From positions 1,719,927 to 1,783,926 of the forward strand of contig NZ_JACVQC010000001.1 in the NCBI RefSeq assembly GCF_018881505.1: a stretch of DNA of 64,000 nucleotides. The letters run 5' to 3'. The notes beneath the pieces were generated by a model. The model saw nothing but the letters and a program-made list of their open reading frames with translations, made no database searches and was not told the DNA's origin. This document shows positions 37,052 to 45,922 of the stretch, in pieces; within the stretch, counting starts at the first letter, position 1, and every line of letters starts with the position of its first letter. Source of the stretch: Polynucleobacter sp. UK-Mo-2m-Kol15 (GTDB lineage Bacteria > Pseudomonadota > Gammaproteobacteria > Burkholderiales > Burkholderiaceae). Both the position numbers and the translations under genes were made by a program.

Positions 37052-37305
37052 ACCCAATCCTCATCACCTTTGTTCATAAAGTCACCCATTACTAAGCTGT
37101 CTTCACCAGCCTCAGCAATTGCTTTTGAAGCCTCAGCCCAGCCTTCGCGGAGATTTTTTTTGGGCTTACTCAACACCAGTCTATTGCCCTCAACAGTTAA
37201 ATCCGCCTCATCCTCAAAGCCTACTTGCTCAAGGATAGCCTTTGGAATAACCACTCCACGAGAGTTACCAATTTGACGAATTTGGAGGTGTAACTGCTTT
37301 TTCAT
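37045..37305 (-). CDS. mazE: MazE/AbrB-type antitoxin
   Basis: An 86-residue protein with an N-terminal swapped-hairpin DNA-binding domain (IRQIGNSRGVVIPKAILEQVG) and a C-terminal tail that should bind the toxin (EDSLVMGDFMNKGDEDWVW). GGAG lies in the leader region. A 14-bp palindrome sits 10 bases upstream of the ATG, the likely autoregulatory site. Confidence 0.92.
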   Translation of the reverse strand: MKKQLHLQIRQIGNSRGVVIPKAILEQVGFEDEADLTVEGNRLVLSKPKKNLREGWAEASKAIAEAGEDSLVMGDFMNKGDEDWVW

Positions 37306-37314
37306 AGTATTAAC

Positions 37315-37331
37315 AATGTTATAACATTATA
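37315..37331 (-). promoter_or_regulatory. mazEF operator and -10 element
   Basis: A perfect 14-bp palindrome AATGTTATAACATT (37315-37328) overlaps a TATAAT -10 hexamer on the minus strand (37331-37326), just upstream of the mazE ATG at 37305. Binding by MazE/MazF there would block the promoter. Confidence 0.65.
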
Positions 37332-37384
37332 GGGTAAAAGTCAAACCAATAATTTACGCCTAGCTACTGTTCGATACCCCTTAA

Positions 37385-37642
37385 ATTAATGTTGTTGATA
37401 AAAAAATCAGCGCCCAAACTGATGAAGCACTAGGACTACAAATGATCTCCATCAGACTGGAGCAGGAGTTGATTGAGTCTTTTAAAATCTTAGACACCAA
37501 ATACGATATAGGCTAGCAAGCTCTCATGCGTGAGGCAATGAAAAGATTCATTGAGGTTGAATTTCAACTGATTGCTAGTGAAACATTGGAACAGCAGCAA
37601 GCCGAAAAAAAGGGTGGCAAGAAAATGGCAAAAGCAGCTTAA
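37385..37642 (+). pseudogene. CopG/ribbon-helix-helix antitoxin relic, internal TAG stop
   Basis: Frame +2 reads as a CopG-type antitoxin: KKISAQTDEALGLQMISIRL, then EQELIESFKILDTKYDIG, a TAG at 37514-37516, then QALMREAMKRFIEVEF and a Lys-rich tail to a TAA at 37640. Intact relatives as I recall them read GYQ(A/P)LMR across this point, so a Tyr codon (TAT/TAC) probably became TAG. The N-terminus is also missing (an in-frame TAA at 37382) and no toxin gene is adjacent. Its end overlaps the helicase gene by 4 bases on the other strand. Confidence 0.7.
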
Positions 37643-38964
37643 CCAGGCAAACAATTTAAATAAAAACGCTTCACTTCCTGATCACAGCTCACATCTTTAG
37701 GTTGTATCGGTCGCTCAAGAGTGATGCCTTCGATTGAGGTGCAGCGACTCAGGGCCACATAGACCTGCCCTGATGCAAAAGCACCTGAAGATAAATCTAC
37801 CTTGATCTTATCTAAAGTCTTGCCTTGACTCTTATGAATAGTGACAGCCCAAGCCAACATCAATGGGATTTGTACGAAGGTGCCAATAATATTTGGTGAG
37901 ATCTTTCCGGACATCATGTCATGGTCATAGCGATACGATTCCCACTGATGGCCTTTAACTTCAACCGTGTTTGAGTAAGGGCCGTTTTGCACCATCACCT
38001 TAACGGTATTGGGTAGTAGTTCGCGAACGACGCCAATAGTACCGTTCACCCAGCGCTTAGGAAAATTGCTATCAGTCGCCGTAAACATCACTTTTGCACC
38101 CACCTTTAGAGTGAGCTGATTGGGCGACGGTAGATTGCGATCATCCACATTAAACTTACCAGTGCTATTACCCATATAGACTTTAGCATCGGTTGTAAGC
38201 GCTCGTAATCCTGCACCATTAATTTGATCAGCGCGGGCGTTAGTCGTAGTTAAGGTGATAGTTTGCTCATCAGCCTCTTTTTTAGTTTCATAACAAACAG
38301 TATTTAAGGTGTCGAGCGCTTCATCAATGTCTTGATTGATGCGGATCTGATTGAGTAAGCCGGCAAAGTGAGCATCCTTTTGACGAAATATCTTCGACAA
38401 CTCCACCATCGTGACATCTTTACGATGCAGCGCATTAGCGCAGAAGAAATAAGGGCCTTCGTAACCGCGCTCAGAGAGCACTTGCATATCCGCCTGAGAG
38501 ACAACCGGCGGCAGCTGAAACAAGTCTCCTACAAACATCACCTGTATGCCACCGAAGGGCTCACTCTTATGGGGTCCGTTAGCACGTAGGAATAGATCAA
38601 TAGCATCTATTACATCTACCCTCACCATCGAGATCTCATCAATGATGAGCAGTCGAATATCTTTATAGAGACGTTTATCCTTTAGAGGCTTGATATCTTC
38701 TTCTGGGAAGATCAAGCGAGGTGGCAAGCGAAAGAAGGAGTGAATGGTGACACCCTTCACTTGCAGCGCGGCTACCCCAGTTGGTGCAACCACTACTACA
38801 TTGCCATGAATGTTCTCGCGTAGATAGCCAATTAAAGTGGTCTTACCTGTTCCAGCCTTACCACTGACAAAGATATAGGGATCATGACGCTCAATAGCGT
38901 CGATTACCTCTTGGTATTCAGAGGTAATTTCAAGGGCTGATGGGTCGACTGCAAGATTGGTCAT
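37639..38964 (-). CDS. PIF1-like ATP-dependent DNA helicase
   Basis: A 441-residue superfamily 1B helicase. Walker A is FVSGKAGTGKTTLIGYL (about residues 33-49), followed by VVVVAPTGVAALQV, Walker B LLIIDEISMV, GGIQVMFVGDLFQLPPV, and C-terminal motifs WAVTIHKSQGKTLDKI and YVALSRCTSIEGI. This is the short bacterial PIF1 form, possibly acting at stalled forks or R-loops. It precedes the SUMF1-like gene's 3' end by 3 bases and could be co-transcribed with it. Confidence 0.9.
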   Translation of the reverse strand: MTNLAVDPSALEITSEYQEVIDAIERHDPYIFVSGKAGTGKTTLIGYLRENIHGNVVVVAPTGVAALQVKGVTIHSFFRLPPRLIFPEEDIKPLKDKRLYKDIRLLIIDEISMVRVDVIDAIDLFLRANGPHKSEPFGGIQVMFVGDLFQLPPVVSQADMQVLSERGYEGPYFFCANALHRKDVTMVELSKIFRQKDAHFAGLLNQIRINQDIDEALDTLNTVCYETKKEADEQTITLTTTNARADQINGAGLRALTTDAKVYMGNSTGKFNVDDRNLPSPNQLTLKVGAKVMFTATDSNFPKRWVNGTIGVVRELLPNTVKVMVQNGPYSNTVEVKGHQWESYRYDHDMMSGKISPNIIGTFVQIPLMLAWAVTIHKSQGKTLDKIKVDLSSGAFASGQVYVALSRCTSIEGITLERPIQPKDVSCDQEVKRFYLNCLPG

Positions 38965-38967
38965 CCC

Positions 38968-39753
38968 TTATTGTTTCACGGCATCAGCCACACACCGAAA
39001 TCCAATGTAAACCACTCCAATATCGGCTGGCTTAGACTCAACATCAGATTCTTTTTGCCTCTCTGGGCCATACCACCAAGATGCACCCCGGGTAATGAAG
39101 CCGCCGTTGCGCTCAGTTGCGGTCCACTCCCAAACGTTGCCGCCCATATCCAATAGTCCATTGACTCCAGGCTTTGTAGTACCCGTGGGGACGTGACCAG
39201 TGCCTCGATTTAATGTTCCTACTGGAGCTACGCCTTTGTAGTCGCCGCAGCCACTTAAACAATGCGATACCGCAGGCGTTCTACCGCCGGGGTATGGATA
39301 GCGCTCACCTTTAACGAAGCCAGAGGGTGGATTAGCGCGTTGCTCTACAAATGCAGCAGAAGTCCACTCAGCTTCAGTAGGTAAACGTTTGCCAAAATAA
39401 CGACAAGCAGAAGCAGCTTCAGATTGATTGAGATGTACTGCTGGTTCAAGATCTTTTGCGGGAACGCCGTATGGGGTTTTCCATGTCCAACCAGATTTCT
39501 TAACAAAACCAGATTCGTAATTAAGCCCGCCGCCGTTTTTCTCAGCTTGGCTCACAAAGCCTGTAGCATTCGCAAACGTTTTCATATCAGCAATGGTCAT
39601 CTCAGTTTGATCCCAAGAGATATTGCCGACTTTAACCACAGGGATAGTTGACGCAGGAGCGCTAGTAGCGGTAGATGGCCGTAGCATGAAATACAGAGCT
39701 ATCACTGACAGCAAAACACCAAATAGGATTGGGAGAATGTCGAATTTTTTCAT
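38968..39753 (-). CDS. Membrane-anchored formylglycine-generating (SUMF1/FGE) domain protein
   Basis: About 261 residues from the ATG at 39753; an upstream ATG at 39807 would start within the terminator after tRNA-His. An N-terminal membrane helix (FDILPILFGVLLSVIALYFM) places the rest in the periplasm. The FGE-sulfatase/SUMF1 fold shows in VHLNQSEAASACRYFGKRLPTEAEW, GLLDMGGNVWEW and the ending VVYIGFRCVADA. No sulfatase gene is nearby, so it may act on another target or be a binding version of the fold. Confidence 0.86.
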   Translation of the reverse strand: MKKFDILPILFGVLLSVIALYFMLRPSTATSAPASTIPVVKVGNISWDQTEMTIADMKTFANATGFVSQAEKNGGGLNYESGFVKKSGWTWKTPYGVPAKDLEPAVHLNQSEAASACRYFGKRLPTEAEWTSAAFVEQRANPPSGFVKGERYPYPGGRTPAVSHCLSGCGDYKGVAPVGTLNRGTGHVPTGTTKPGVNGLLDMGGNVWEWTATERNGGFITRGASWWYGPERQKESDVESKPADIGVVYIGFRCVADAVKQ

Positions 39754-39773
39754 GAATAAAATCTCAAAAAGAA

Positions 39774-39795
39774 AAGGCTCCACGATGGGAGCCTT
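39774..39795 (-). terminator. Rho-independent terminator after tRNA-His
   Basis: An 8-bp stem AAGGCTCC/GGAGCCTT with a six-base loop, then TTCTTTTT on the minus strand. It lies 19 bases past the tRNA-His CCA end. Confidence 0.85.
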
Positions 39796-39814
39796 AGGAT
39801 AATGCAATATTCGG

Positions 39815-39891
39815 TGGGGCGAACGACGGGGCTCGAACCCGCGACAACCAGAATCACAATCTGGGACTCTACCAACTGAGCTACGTCCGCC
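39815..39891 (-). tRNA. tRNA-His (GTG)
   Basis: On the minus strand a 77-base tRNA, counting the extra G at -1. Acceptor GCGGACG pairs with CGTTCGC; discriminator C73 can face the encoded G(-1), the histidine identity pair. The anticodon stem CCAGA/TCTGG holds TTGTGAT with anticodon GTG. CCA is encoded. Confidence 0.95.
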
Positions 39892-39954
39892 ACTGAAGAC
39901 CTAGATTATAGCTTTTGGGTCAAAACCCTGTCAAAAAAGGCTTAGATTATCGAT

Positions 39955-41037
39955 TTAGACACTCTCAAACTCAAATGCAGCCCAATCCCCTAGAGTTAGG
40001 CTAGCATCGATAAAGAAGTCCACAATAGCGGCCTTGCTCTGGACTTTAGCCAAGGCATGGTGGTCAGAAAGACGCTGGCGCCAGTAGCGAGACCCCGCCC
40101 TACCATGAGCTAGACCCAAGATATGACGGGTAAATGCGCCAATATAAAAAGGTTTATCTTTAGCACGACATTCTTCATACCAAGCTTGCACTTGTTGAAC
40201 TAATGCAATCTGTATGCGATGCCACTCGGTCTCGCTAAAAAGATATCCAGCAGCTTCACCATCGGTCTTAATCAAGTCATCCCAACCGAGCAACATCGCT
40301 GGGAAATGATATGCCGCCCTACCCACCATAAAGCCGTCAAAGTCATCCCAGTGTCCGGCGATTTGATCATTGCTTTCTAATCCGCCATTGAGCAAGACCT
40401 TGAGACCTGGAAATTGCTTTTGCGCATCCAGCCGTAGCTTTGCGGCCACCTCATACCGTAATGGCGGCTTACTACGATTCTCTTTTGGAGACAAACCCTT
40501 CAGAACAGCGTTACGAGCATGGATGGTGACTTGGCTAGCACCTGCATCAGCCACCGCAAGAATAAAGTTCAAAGCAAATTGATAATCTTTTTCAGAGTTT
40601 GCAGCATCCATGGAATCTAATCCCAAGCGATGCTTTACTGTAATTGGGATATCAACGGCAGCCTTCATAGCTTTGACACAATCAGCAACCAATTTTGGCT
40701 CAGCCATTAAGCAAGCACCAAATGCTCCACGTTGCACGCGCTCAGACGGGCAGCCACAATTAAGGTCAATCTCATCGTAGCCCCACTGCTGAGCTAACTC
40801 TGCAGCTTTAGCCAAATCAGAGGGTTCAGAGCCTCCCAATTGCAAAACAACTGGATGTTGGTCTTGTGAATAATCTAAGTGACGCGGCACATCCCCATGA
40901 ATGAGTGCGCCAGTAGTAACCATCTCGGTATAGAGCACTGCTTCTTTGGTCAGCGCACGATGAAAAGACCGACAATGACGGTCAGTCCACTCCATCATTG
41001 GGGCTACAGCTAGTCGTTTGGCAGGCTTTACAGTCAT
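39955..41037 (-). CDS. dusA: tRNA-dihydrouridine synthase A
   Basis: A 360-residue flavoenzyme that reduces U20/U20a in tRNA D-loops. Marks include VAPMMEWTDRHCRSFHRALT at the start, DEIDLNCGCPSERVQRGAFGACLM with the catalytic Cys, ITVKHRLGLD and the FMN-binding GGLESNDQI and DGFMVGRAAYHFP. Length and motifs fit DusA over DusB or DusC. Confidence 0.94.
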   Translation of the reverse strand: MTVKPAKRLAVAPMMEWTDRHCRSFHRALTKEAVLYTEMVTTGALIHGDVPRHLDYSQDQHPVVLQLGGSEPSDLAKAAELAQQWGYDEIDLNCGCPSERVQRGAFGACLMAEPKLVADCVKAMKAAVDIPITVKHRLGLDSMDAANSEKDYQFALNFILAVADAGASQVTIHARNAVLKGLSPKENRSKPPLRYEVAAKLRLDAQKQFPGLKVLLNGGLESNDQIAGHWDDFDGFMVGRAAYHFPAMLLGWDDLIKTDGEAAGYLFSETEWHRIQIALVQQVQAWYEECRAKDKPFYIGAFTRHILGLAHGRAGSRYWRQRLSDHHALAKVQSKAAIVDFFIDASLTLGDWAAFEFESV

Positions 41038-41044
41038 ACAGATT

Positions 41045-41974
41045 TCAAGCTAATACTCTTTGACTAACAAAAGATCTCTCCTGCCCCTTTATCGGGTCTT
41101 TGAAGTGGATCTCTTTTGCCAAGAGTTGTAAGGGTTTGGAAAAGTCCAAATCATACTCTTGATAAGGCGTCAGGATTGGATAGATCTGATCATGACGTAT
41201 TGGAATTCCGAGGGCATTGAGATGGCAACGTAATTGGTGCTTCTTGCCACTGCCAGGAGTTAAGCGATACTTAGCCCAGGGTGCATTTACTTCAATCAAC
41301 TCAATGTAGGTATCTGTATTTGCTATGCCATCCACCTCTTCCATTTGCAAGAAATGTTTAGACTCTTTGATATTGCTCTCATAAGTCATTGGCAGTTTTT
41401 TAAGGAGCCCTTCTGAATACGGAGCTATAGCTTCGTATACTTTCTTGACTGCTCGATCTCTAAACAGATTTTGGTATTGTGATCTCTCTTGGGGGTTGAT
41501 TGAAAAAATGACGAGCCCTGCGGTATCGCGATCAATGCGATGAATAGGACTTAAGTCTTGAATGCCTGTTTTTTTCTTTAGGCGATTGAGAAGTGTTTGA
41601 TGTAAATAAAGACCGCTTGGGGTTACTGGTAAAAAATGAGGTTTATCAGCAACCAAAATATGCTCATCCTGAAAGAGGATGACTTCCTCAAAAGGAATTT
41701 CTGGTTCACGAGCTAAGCGCCTGAAATAGAGTAAATGGCTATTAGGGTGGTAGGCAGCACTAGCAGAAAGCACTTCACCCTCTTGATTCAATACCAAACC
41801 CTCTTCAAAGCGAGCTTCCCACTCACCCCTCTCAATATGCGGGAAAGTAGTGGTAAAGAAATCCAGCAAAGAGGCATAGCTCTGCCCCGCAGGCAAATAC
41901 ACCCTAGATGAGGAGACTCCTTCAGAATTGACTTTCATTTGTACTAGATTATCCACTTCAATCAAGGTAGACAA
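41045..41974 (-). CDS. RluA-family pseudouridine synthase
   Basis: A 309-residue enzyme with the RluA motif II HRIDRDTAGLVIF, whose first Asp is the catalytic residue, and a KPHFLPVTPSG segment in place of the usual KPxGxxV. The N-terminal 90 residues are an extra region. It ends 7 bases before dusA on the same strand, so both are probably RNA-modification genes of one operon. The target (tRNA position 32 or 23S rRNA) is not clear. Confidence 0.87.
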   Translation of the reverse strand: MSTLIEVDNLVQMKVNSEGVSSSRVYLPAGQSYASLLDFFTTTFPHIERGEWEARFEEGLVLNQEGEVLSASAAYHPNSHLLYFRRLAREPEIPFEEVILFQDEHILVADKPHFLPVTPSGLYLHQTLLNRLKKKTGIQDLSPIHRIDRDTAGLVIFSINPQERSQYQNLFRDRAVKKVYEAIAPYSEGLLKKLPMTYESNIKESKHFLQMEEVDGIANTDTYIELIEVNAPWAKYRLTPGSGKKHQLRCHLNALGIPIRHDQIYPILTPYQEYDLDFSKPLQLLAKEIHFKDPIKGQERSFVSQRVLA

Positions 41975-42055
41975 TCCAATCTAAACACGTCTAAAAAGAA
42001 ACCCCTCTAAAATGAGGTAGCAGCCCCCATCAGAACTAGAAAATGAATAGACAGC

Positions 42056-42829
42056 ATGTTTGAACTCTCCGTATTTGACCTCAGCTTATTGCTGGCCTGC
42101 GCCTTATTTGCGGGCTTGGTTGACTCCATTATTGGTGGCGGAGGAATGATTCAGGTACCAGCTCTTTTTGCAGTCTTACCAGGCTTTCCACCAGCCACCC
42201 TTCTCTCCGTGAATAAGATTGGCTCTATCGTAGGCACAATTGGATCCGCCATTCAGTACAGTCGAGTCAATAAAAGCCCTTGGGGACTGGTGATCATCTC
42301 TTCTTCGTTTGCTTTTTTTGCTGCCGTTGGCGGTGCCTATCTTGTAACTCGATTGCCAACCGAATGGCTCAGAGCAGCCCTGCCGTTTTTATTAATAGCG
42401 CTTCTGATCTTCAATATCAAATCTAGCGCTGGTCTAGTGCATGCCCCGAAACATATTCACCATAAACAAAAGGCTATTGCCTCAACTGGCGCCGGCATCA
42501 TTGGTTTTTATGATGGCTTCCTAGGCCCCGGAGCTGGTGCCTTCTATAATTTGCTCTATACCCGTATCTTGGGATTTGATTTTTTGCGCTCTGCAGCACC
42601 CGCTAAGTGTCTCAATATCGCCTCCAATCTGGGTGCACTTTGCGTCTTTTTCTACCTTGGATTCTTTAACTGGCAACTTGGTCTACTCATGGCCAGCGCA
42701 AATCTTGTAGGCGGACAAATTGGTACCAAAATTGCAATCAAGCATGGCAACTCCTTCATCCGCAAAGCTTTCTTCATTCTAGTAGCTATTCTCATCATCA
42801 AAACCTTCTATGATGCCTTCCTTAAATAA
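42056..42829 (+). CDS. TSUP (TauE/SafE) family permease
   Basis: A 257-residue protein with about seven to eight membrane helices and the TSUP signature repeated in both halves (CALFAGLVDSIIGGGGMIQVP in part; AGIIGFYDGFLGPGAGAFYN). Members export sulfite, sulfonates or other organosulfur anions. No sulfur gene is adjacent, so the substrate is unknown. Confidence 0.9.
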   Translation: MFELSVFDLSLLLACALFAGLVDSIIGGGGMIQVPALFAVLPGFPPATLLSVNKIGSIVGTIGSAIQYSRVNKSPWGLVIISSSFAFFAAVGGAYLVTRLPTEWLRAALPFLLIALLIFNIKSSAGLVHAPKHIHHKQKAIASTGAGIIGFYDGFLGPGAGAFYNLLYTRILGFDFLRSAAPAKCLNIASNLGALCVFFYLGFFNWQLGLLMASANLVGGQIGTKIAIKHGNSFIRKAFFILVAILIIKTFYDAFLK

Positions 42830-42888
42830 GTAATAGATAAATAGATTAGTAGGGTATTAATAGATTTAAATACATTTAAAGAGTAAAT

Positions 42889-42911
42889 TGAACTTATGGA
42901 TTTTTAGTTCA
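42889..42911. promoter_or_regulatory. Inverted repeat upstream of universal stress gene
   Basis: TGAACT (42889-42894) and AGTTCA (42906-42911) form an 11-base-spaced dyad whose flanks (TAAAT / TTTA) extend it. It lies 20 bases before the uspA-like ATG and abuts TACTAT, a possible -10. It may be a regulator site. Confidence 0.35.
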
Positions 42912-42931
42912 TTTACTATAAAGAGGATGTT

Positions 42932-43357
42932 ATGAAAATTTTATTACCAGTTGATGGCTCCAAATCTTCGCTCAATGCAGCTAAGTATGTTGTGAAATTA
43001 GTAAAAGATTTGCGCAGTAAGTGCACAGTGACATTAATTAGTGTTCATGATGATATTGGTCTTGGTCATGTAAAGCAATTTGTTGCTAATAGCGTCATTG
43101 ATGACTATCTCCGTGAGGTGAGCGAGAAAGAGCTTAAGGGAGCCCAAAAGGCATTAGATGCGGCCGGTCTGAAACATAGCATGGTCATTAAGCGCGGCAA
43201 TATTGCTAACGAGATTATTGCAATCGCCAATAAAGAAAAGTTTGATCTGATCGTCATGGGCTCAAAAGGCCGTAGCGGAATTGTGGATGCCGTTATGGGC
43301 TCTGTTGCTCAGAGGGTAAGCAATACAGCCAAACAGCCTGTTTTATTAATTAAATAA
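42932..43357 (+). CDS. Universal stress protein (UspA family)
   Basis: A 141-residue single-domain UspA protein. N-terminus ILLPVDGSKSSLNAAKYV and the ATP-binding signature GSKGRSGIVDAVMGSVAQRV are intact, so it is of the nucleotide-binding kind. GAGG lies 6 bases before the ATG. It is followed by a strong terminator, so it is a single-gene unit. Confidence 0.93.
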   Translation: MKILLPVDGSKSSLNAAKYVVKLVKDLRSKCTVTLISVHDDIGLGHVKQFVANSVIDDYLREVSEKELKGAQKALDAAGLKHSMVIKRGNIANEIIAIANKEKFDLIVMGSKGRSGIVDAVMGSVAQRVSNTAKQPVLLIK

Positions 43358-43389
43358 GTGCCAGTTAAATCATTAGATTAACTTCAATA

Positions 43390-43413
43390 GGTCGCCCATG
43401 TGGCGGCCTTTTT
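43390..43413 (+). terminator. Rho-independent terminator after the universal stress gene
   Basis: A 7-bp stem GGTCGCC/GGCGGCC (one G-T pair) with a 5-base loop and TTTTT directly after, 33 bases past the stop codon. Confidence 0.85.
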
Positions 43414-43425
43414 ATGGACCACTAA

Positions 43426-43662
43426 ATGAGTATTTTGCTGCTCTTATTCGCACCAGGAATTTTTGCCATCTACTGGTTAATTCGCCTGCAGCTATGTCTA
43501 TCTAGAGTCCGCTATCTGGTAGACACTTACGGCATGGATCGCAAAAAATTGCGGAAATTATCCTGCAAGGAACTGAAGAATCTCAGAACATCCATTGATG
43601 AACTAAGGCATACCAGTGATGCCTTTGGTTTAGAGAATTTGCTTAGGCCTTATAGGGCCTGA
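43426..43662 (+). CDS. Small membrane protein, hypothetical
   Basis: A 78-residue protein with one N-terminal membrane helix (residues 2-20, SILLLLFAPGIFAIYWLIRL) and a basic, Leu/Arg-rich cytoplasmic part (DRKKLRKLSCKELKNLRTS). Unrecognised. It ends 11 bases from the convergent arsH gene; the sequence between contains an AGGCC/GGCCT hairpin without a T-run. Confidence 0.5.
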   Translation: MSILLLLFAPGIFAIYWLIRLQLCLSRVRYLVDTYGMDRKKLRKLSCKELKNLRTSIDELRHTSDAFGLENLLRPYRA

Positions 43663-43673
43663 TGTGCCCCCTA

Positions 43674-44393
43674 TTAAAGTGAGCGCTGGTTTACCCGCTT
43701 AGATAATTCCTGGGCAGATTCTTTTCGTTCGCTATAGCGATCTGTCAAGTAAGCACTAATTCCGCGAGTAAGTAATGTGAACTTGTAGAGCTCTTCCATA
43801 ACATCGACTACTCGATCATAAAAAGAGGATGGCTTCATGCGTCCATCTTCCTCAAATTCTGCGAAGGCTTTAGCAACCGAAGATTGATTGGGGATAGTAA
43901 TCATCCTCATCCACCGACCCAAGATACGCATTTGATTAACGGCATTAAAAGACTGTGATCCACCACATACCTGCATTACAGCCAAGGTTTTGCCTTGAGT
44001 TGGTCTGACAGCGCCAGCGGATAATGGAATCCAATCAATCTGTGTTTTTAGGAGCCCCGTCATTGCGCCATGCCGTTCTGGAGAAGTCCAAACCATACCC
44101 TCTGACCATGAAGCCAATTGACGTAACTCTTGTACCTTAGGATGGGTATCAGGCACACTGTCAACCAAAGGAAGCTCAGTAGGATCAAATATTTTTACCT
44201 CGCCACCCATCGCGATTAGCAATCTAGCAGCCTCAAATGTAAGAAGCCTACTGTAGGATCTCTCGCGTAGTGAACCATAGAGTAGTAAAAATCGAGGTGC
44301 AGGATCACTAGACTGAATATTCAATTTTTCAGTTGAGGGAATCTGAAAAAGCGCCTCTTCTAAAGCTGGAAATTGAAGCGGTGATTCAAACAC
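43674..44393 (-). CDS. arsH: ArsH, organoarsenical/NADPH-dependent FMN reductase
   Basis: A 239-residue flavodoxin-fold protein with the FMN phosphate loop [38 protein letters not shown] and [16 protein letters not shown]. ArsH oxidises trivalent organoarsenicals and reduces other substrates. It is the last gene of the arsR-arsC-acr3-arsH operon, beginning immediately after the acr3 stop codon (no gap). Confidence 0.94.
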   Translation of the reverse strand: MFESPLQFPALEEALFQIPSTEKLNIQSSDPAPRFLLLYGSLRERSYSRLLTFEAARLLIAMGGEVKIFDPTELPLVDSVPDTHPKVQELRQLASWSEGMVWTSPERHGAMTGLLKTQIDWIPLSAGAVRPTQGKTLAVMQVCGGSQSFNAVNQMRILGRWMRMITIPNQSSVAKAFAEFEEDGRMKPSSFYDRVVDVMEELYKFTLLTRGISAYLTDRYSERKESAQELSKRVNQRSL

Positions 44394-45446
44394 TTAGACT
44401 CCATCCTTTGTAAAGAATCTTTCTTTAAACCACAAAGCTACAGTCACCAAGCCAATCATGATGGGCACCTCCACTAGAGGGCCTATCACTGCTGCAAAGG
44501 CTGCTCCAGAATTGATTCCAAATACCGCAATGGCCACTGCTATTGCAAGTTCAAAGTTATTGCTAGACGCTGTAAATGAAAGCGTGCAGCATCTCTTGTA
44601 ATCAATTCCCATCTTGCCGGTCACTAAGAATGTCAGCAAGAACATGATGAGGAAGAAAATCAATAATGGCACGGCAATAGTCACTACATCCATGGGGAGC
44701 GTTAAGATTACGCCTCCCTTGAGGCTAAACATGACGATGATGGTGAATAGCAAAGCAATTAATGTGATCTTTCCAATGCGGGGCACAAAATGTTCGTGGT
44801 AATGCTCTCTTGTCATGAACTTAAGCATCACAACCCTGGTCAATATTCCAGCAATGCAAGGGATACCCAAATAGATAAATACACTCTCAGTAATTTGCCC
44901 CATTCCTACACTGACATTTGATCCAGTGAGACCAAAGAAAGGAGGTAGTACAGTGAGAAAGAAGTAGGCGTAAGCGCTAAAGAATAGCACCTGAAAAATG
45001 GCATTAAATGCTACTAAGCCAGCAGCATATTCAGTAGAGCCTTTGGCCAGATCATTCCAAATAATCACCATCGCAACACAAGGTGCGATACCAATCAAAA
45101 TCAGGCCAGCCATATACTCCGGCTGATCTGGAACAAAAGTAATCGCCAAAAAGAACATTAAAGTGGGCGCAATAATCCAATTCATCAAAATGGAGATACC
45201 GAAGATGCGCTTATCCTTGAATACGTCAGGCAAGTCTTCATAACGAACCTTGGCAAACGGTGGGTACATCATTAATATCAAGCCAATAGCAATCGGAAGA
45301 TTGGTTGTCCCAACCTGAAAAGCATTAATAAACCCCTCGATACCTGGAATGAAATGCCCCAAGGCAATTCCCAGTACCATTGCTGCAAAAATCCAGACCG
45401 TTAAATAGCGATCCAGGAAAGATAGTTTTTTAGTGATAGAGCTCAT
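44394..45446 (-). CDS. acr3: ACR3-family arsenite efflux permease
   Basis: A 350-residue protein with ten predicted membrane helices. The conserved Cys in [20 protein letters not shown], in the fourth helix region, and [19 protein letters not shown] mark ACR3 rather than ArsB. It expels As(III) using proton motive force. Its start overlaps arsC by 4 bases. Confidence 0.95.
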   Translation of the reverse strand: MSSITKKLSFLDRYLTVWIFAAMVLGIALGHFIPGIEGFINAFQVGTTNLPIAIGLILMMYPPFAKVRYEDLPDVFKDKRIFGISILMNWIIAPTLMFFLAITFVPDQPEYMAGLILIGIAPCVAMVIIWNDLAKGSTEYAAGLVAFNAIFQVLFFSAYAYFFLTVLPPFFGLTGSNVSVGMGQITESVFIYLGIPCIAGILTRVVMLKFMTREHYHEHFVPRIGKITLIALLFTIIVMFSLKGGVILTLPMDVVTIAVPLLIFFLIMFLLTFLVTGKMGIDYKRCCTLSFTASSNNFELAIAVAIAVFGINSGAAFAAVIGPLVEVPIMIGLVTVALWFKERFFTKDGV

Positions 45447-45922
45447 GCCTTGCTATGAATCTCTTTAAGACTCATAGAATCGAGCTTCTCTAATGGCATC
45501 GAAGCCAAAATATCTAACCGTCTTTTAAGGCCATTCATCACCTCATTAAAGGCTGCCCTTTTTTCTAAGTTAGTACCTTGCACTTGCGATGGATCAGGGA
45601 AACCCCAATGTGCGGTAGCTGGTTGACCAGGCCAAAAAGGGCAAACCTCGCCAGCAGCGTTGTCACATACTGTGATGATGAAATCCATTTTTGGAGCATT
45701 GGGCTCCCCATACACATCCCAGCTTTTTGACTTCAACAGAGTGCGGTCCATACCCAACTCTTCCGCAATATCAGCAGCAATGGGATTAATGCTTGTGCCT
45801 GGGGTTGATCCAGCTGAGTAACCTACAAACTTGCCACTAGGGTGGGTAGATGCTAAAGCTTCACCCAAAACAGAACGAGCAGAGTTATGGGTGCACAGGA
45901 AAAGAATGTTGTACTGTTTCAT
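45443..45922 (-). CDS. arsC: Arsenate reductase, low-molecular-weight phosphatase type
   Basis: A 159-residue enzyme reducing As(V) to As(III). The P-loop [15 protein letters not shown] gives the nucleophile Cys10 in a CX5R motif. Further conserved residues are [19 protein letters not shown] (Cys pair) and the HWGFPDPS segment. This is the thioredoxin/glutaredoxin-type of the ACR3-linked operons. It overlaps arsR and acr3 by one and four bases. Confidence 0.95.
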   Translation of the reverse strand: MKQYNILFLCTHNSARSVLGEALASTHPSGKFVGYSAGSTPGTSINPIAADIAEELGMDRTLLKSKSWDVYGEPNAPKMDFIITVCDNAAGEVCPFWPGQPATAHWGFPDPSQVQGTNLEKRAAFNEVMNGLKRRLDILASMPLEKLDSMSLKEIHSKA

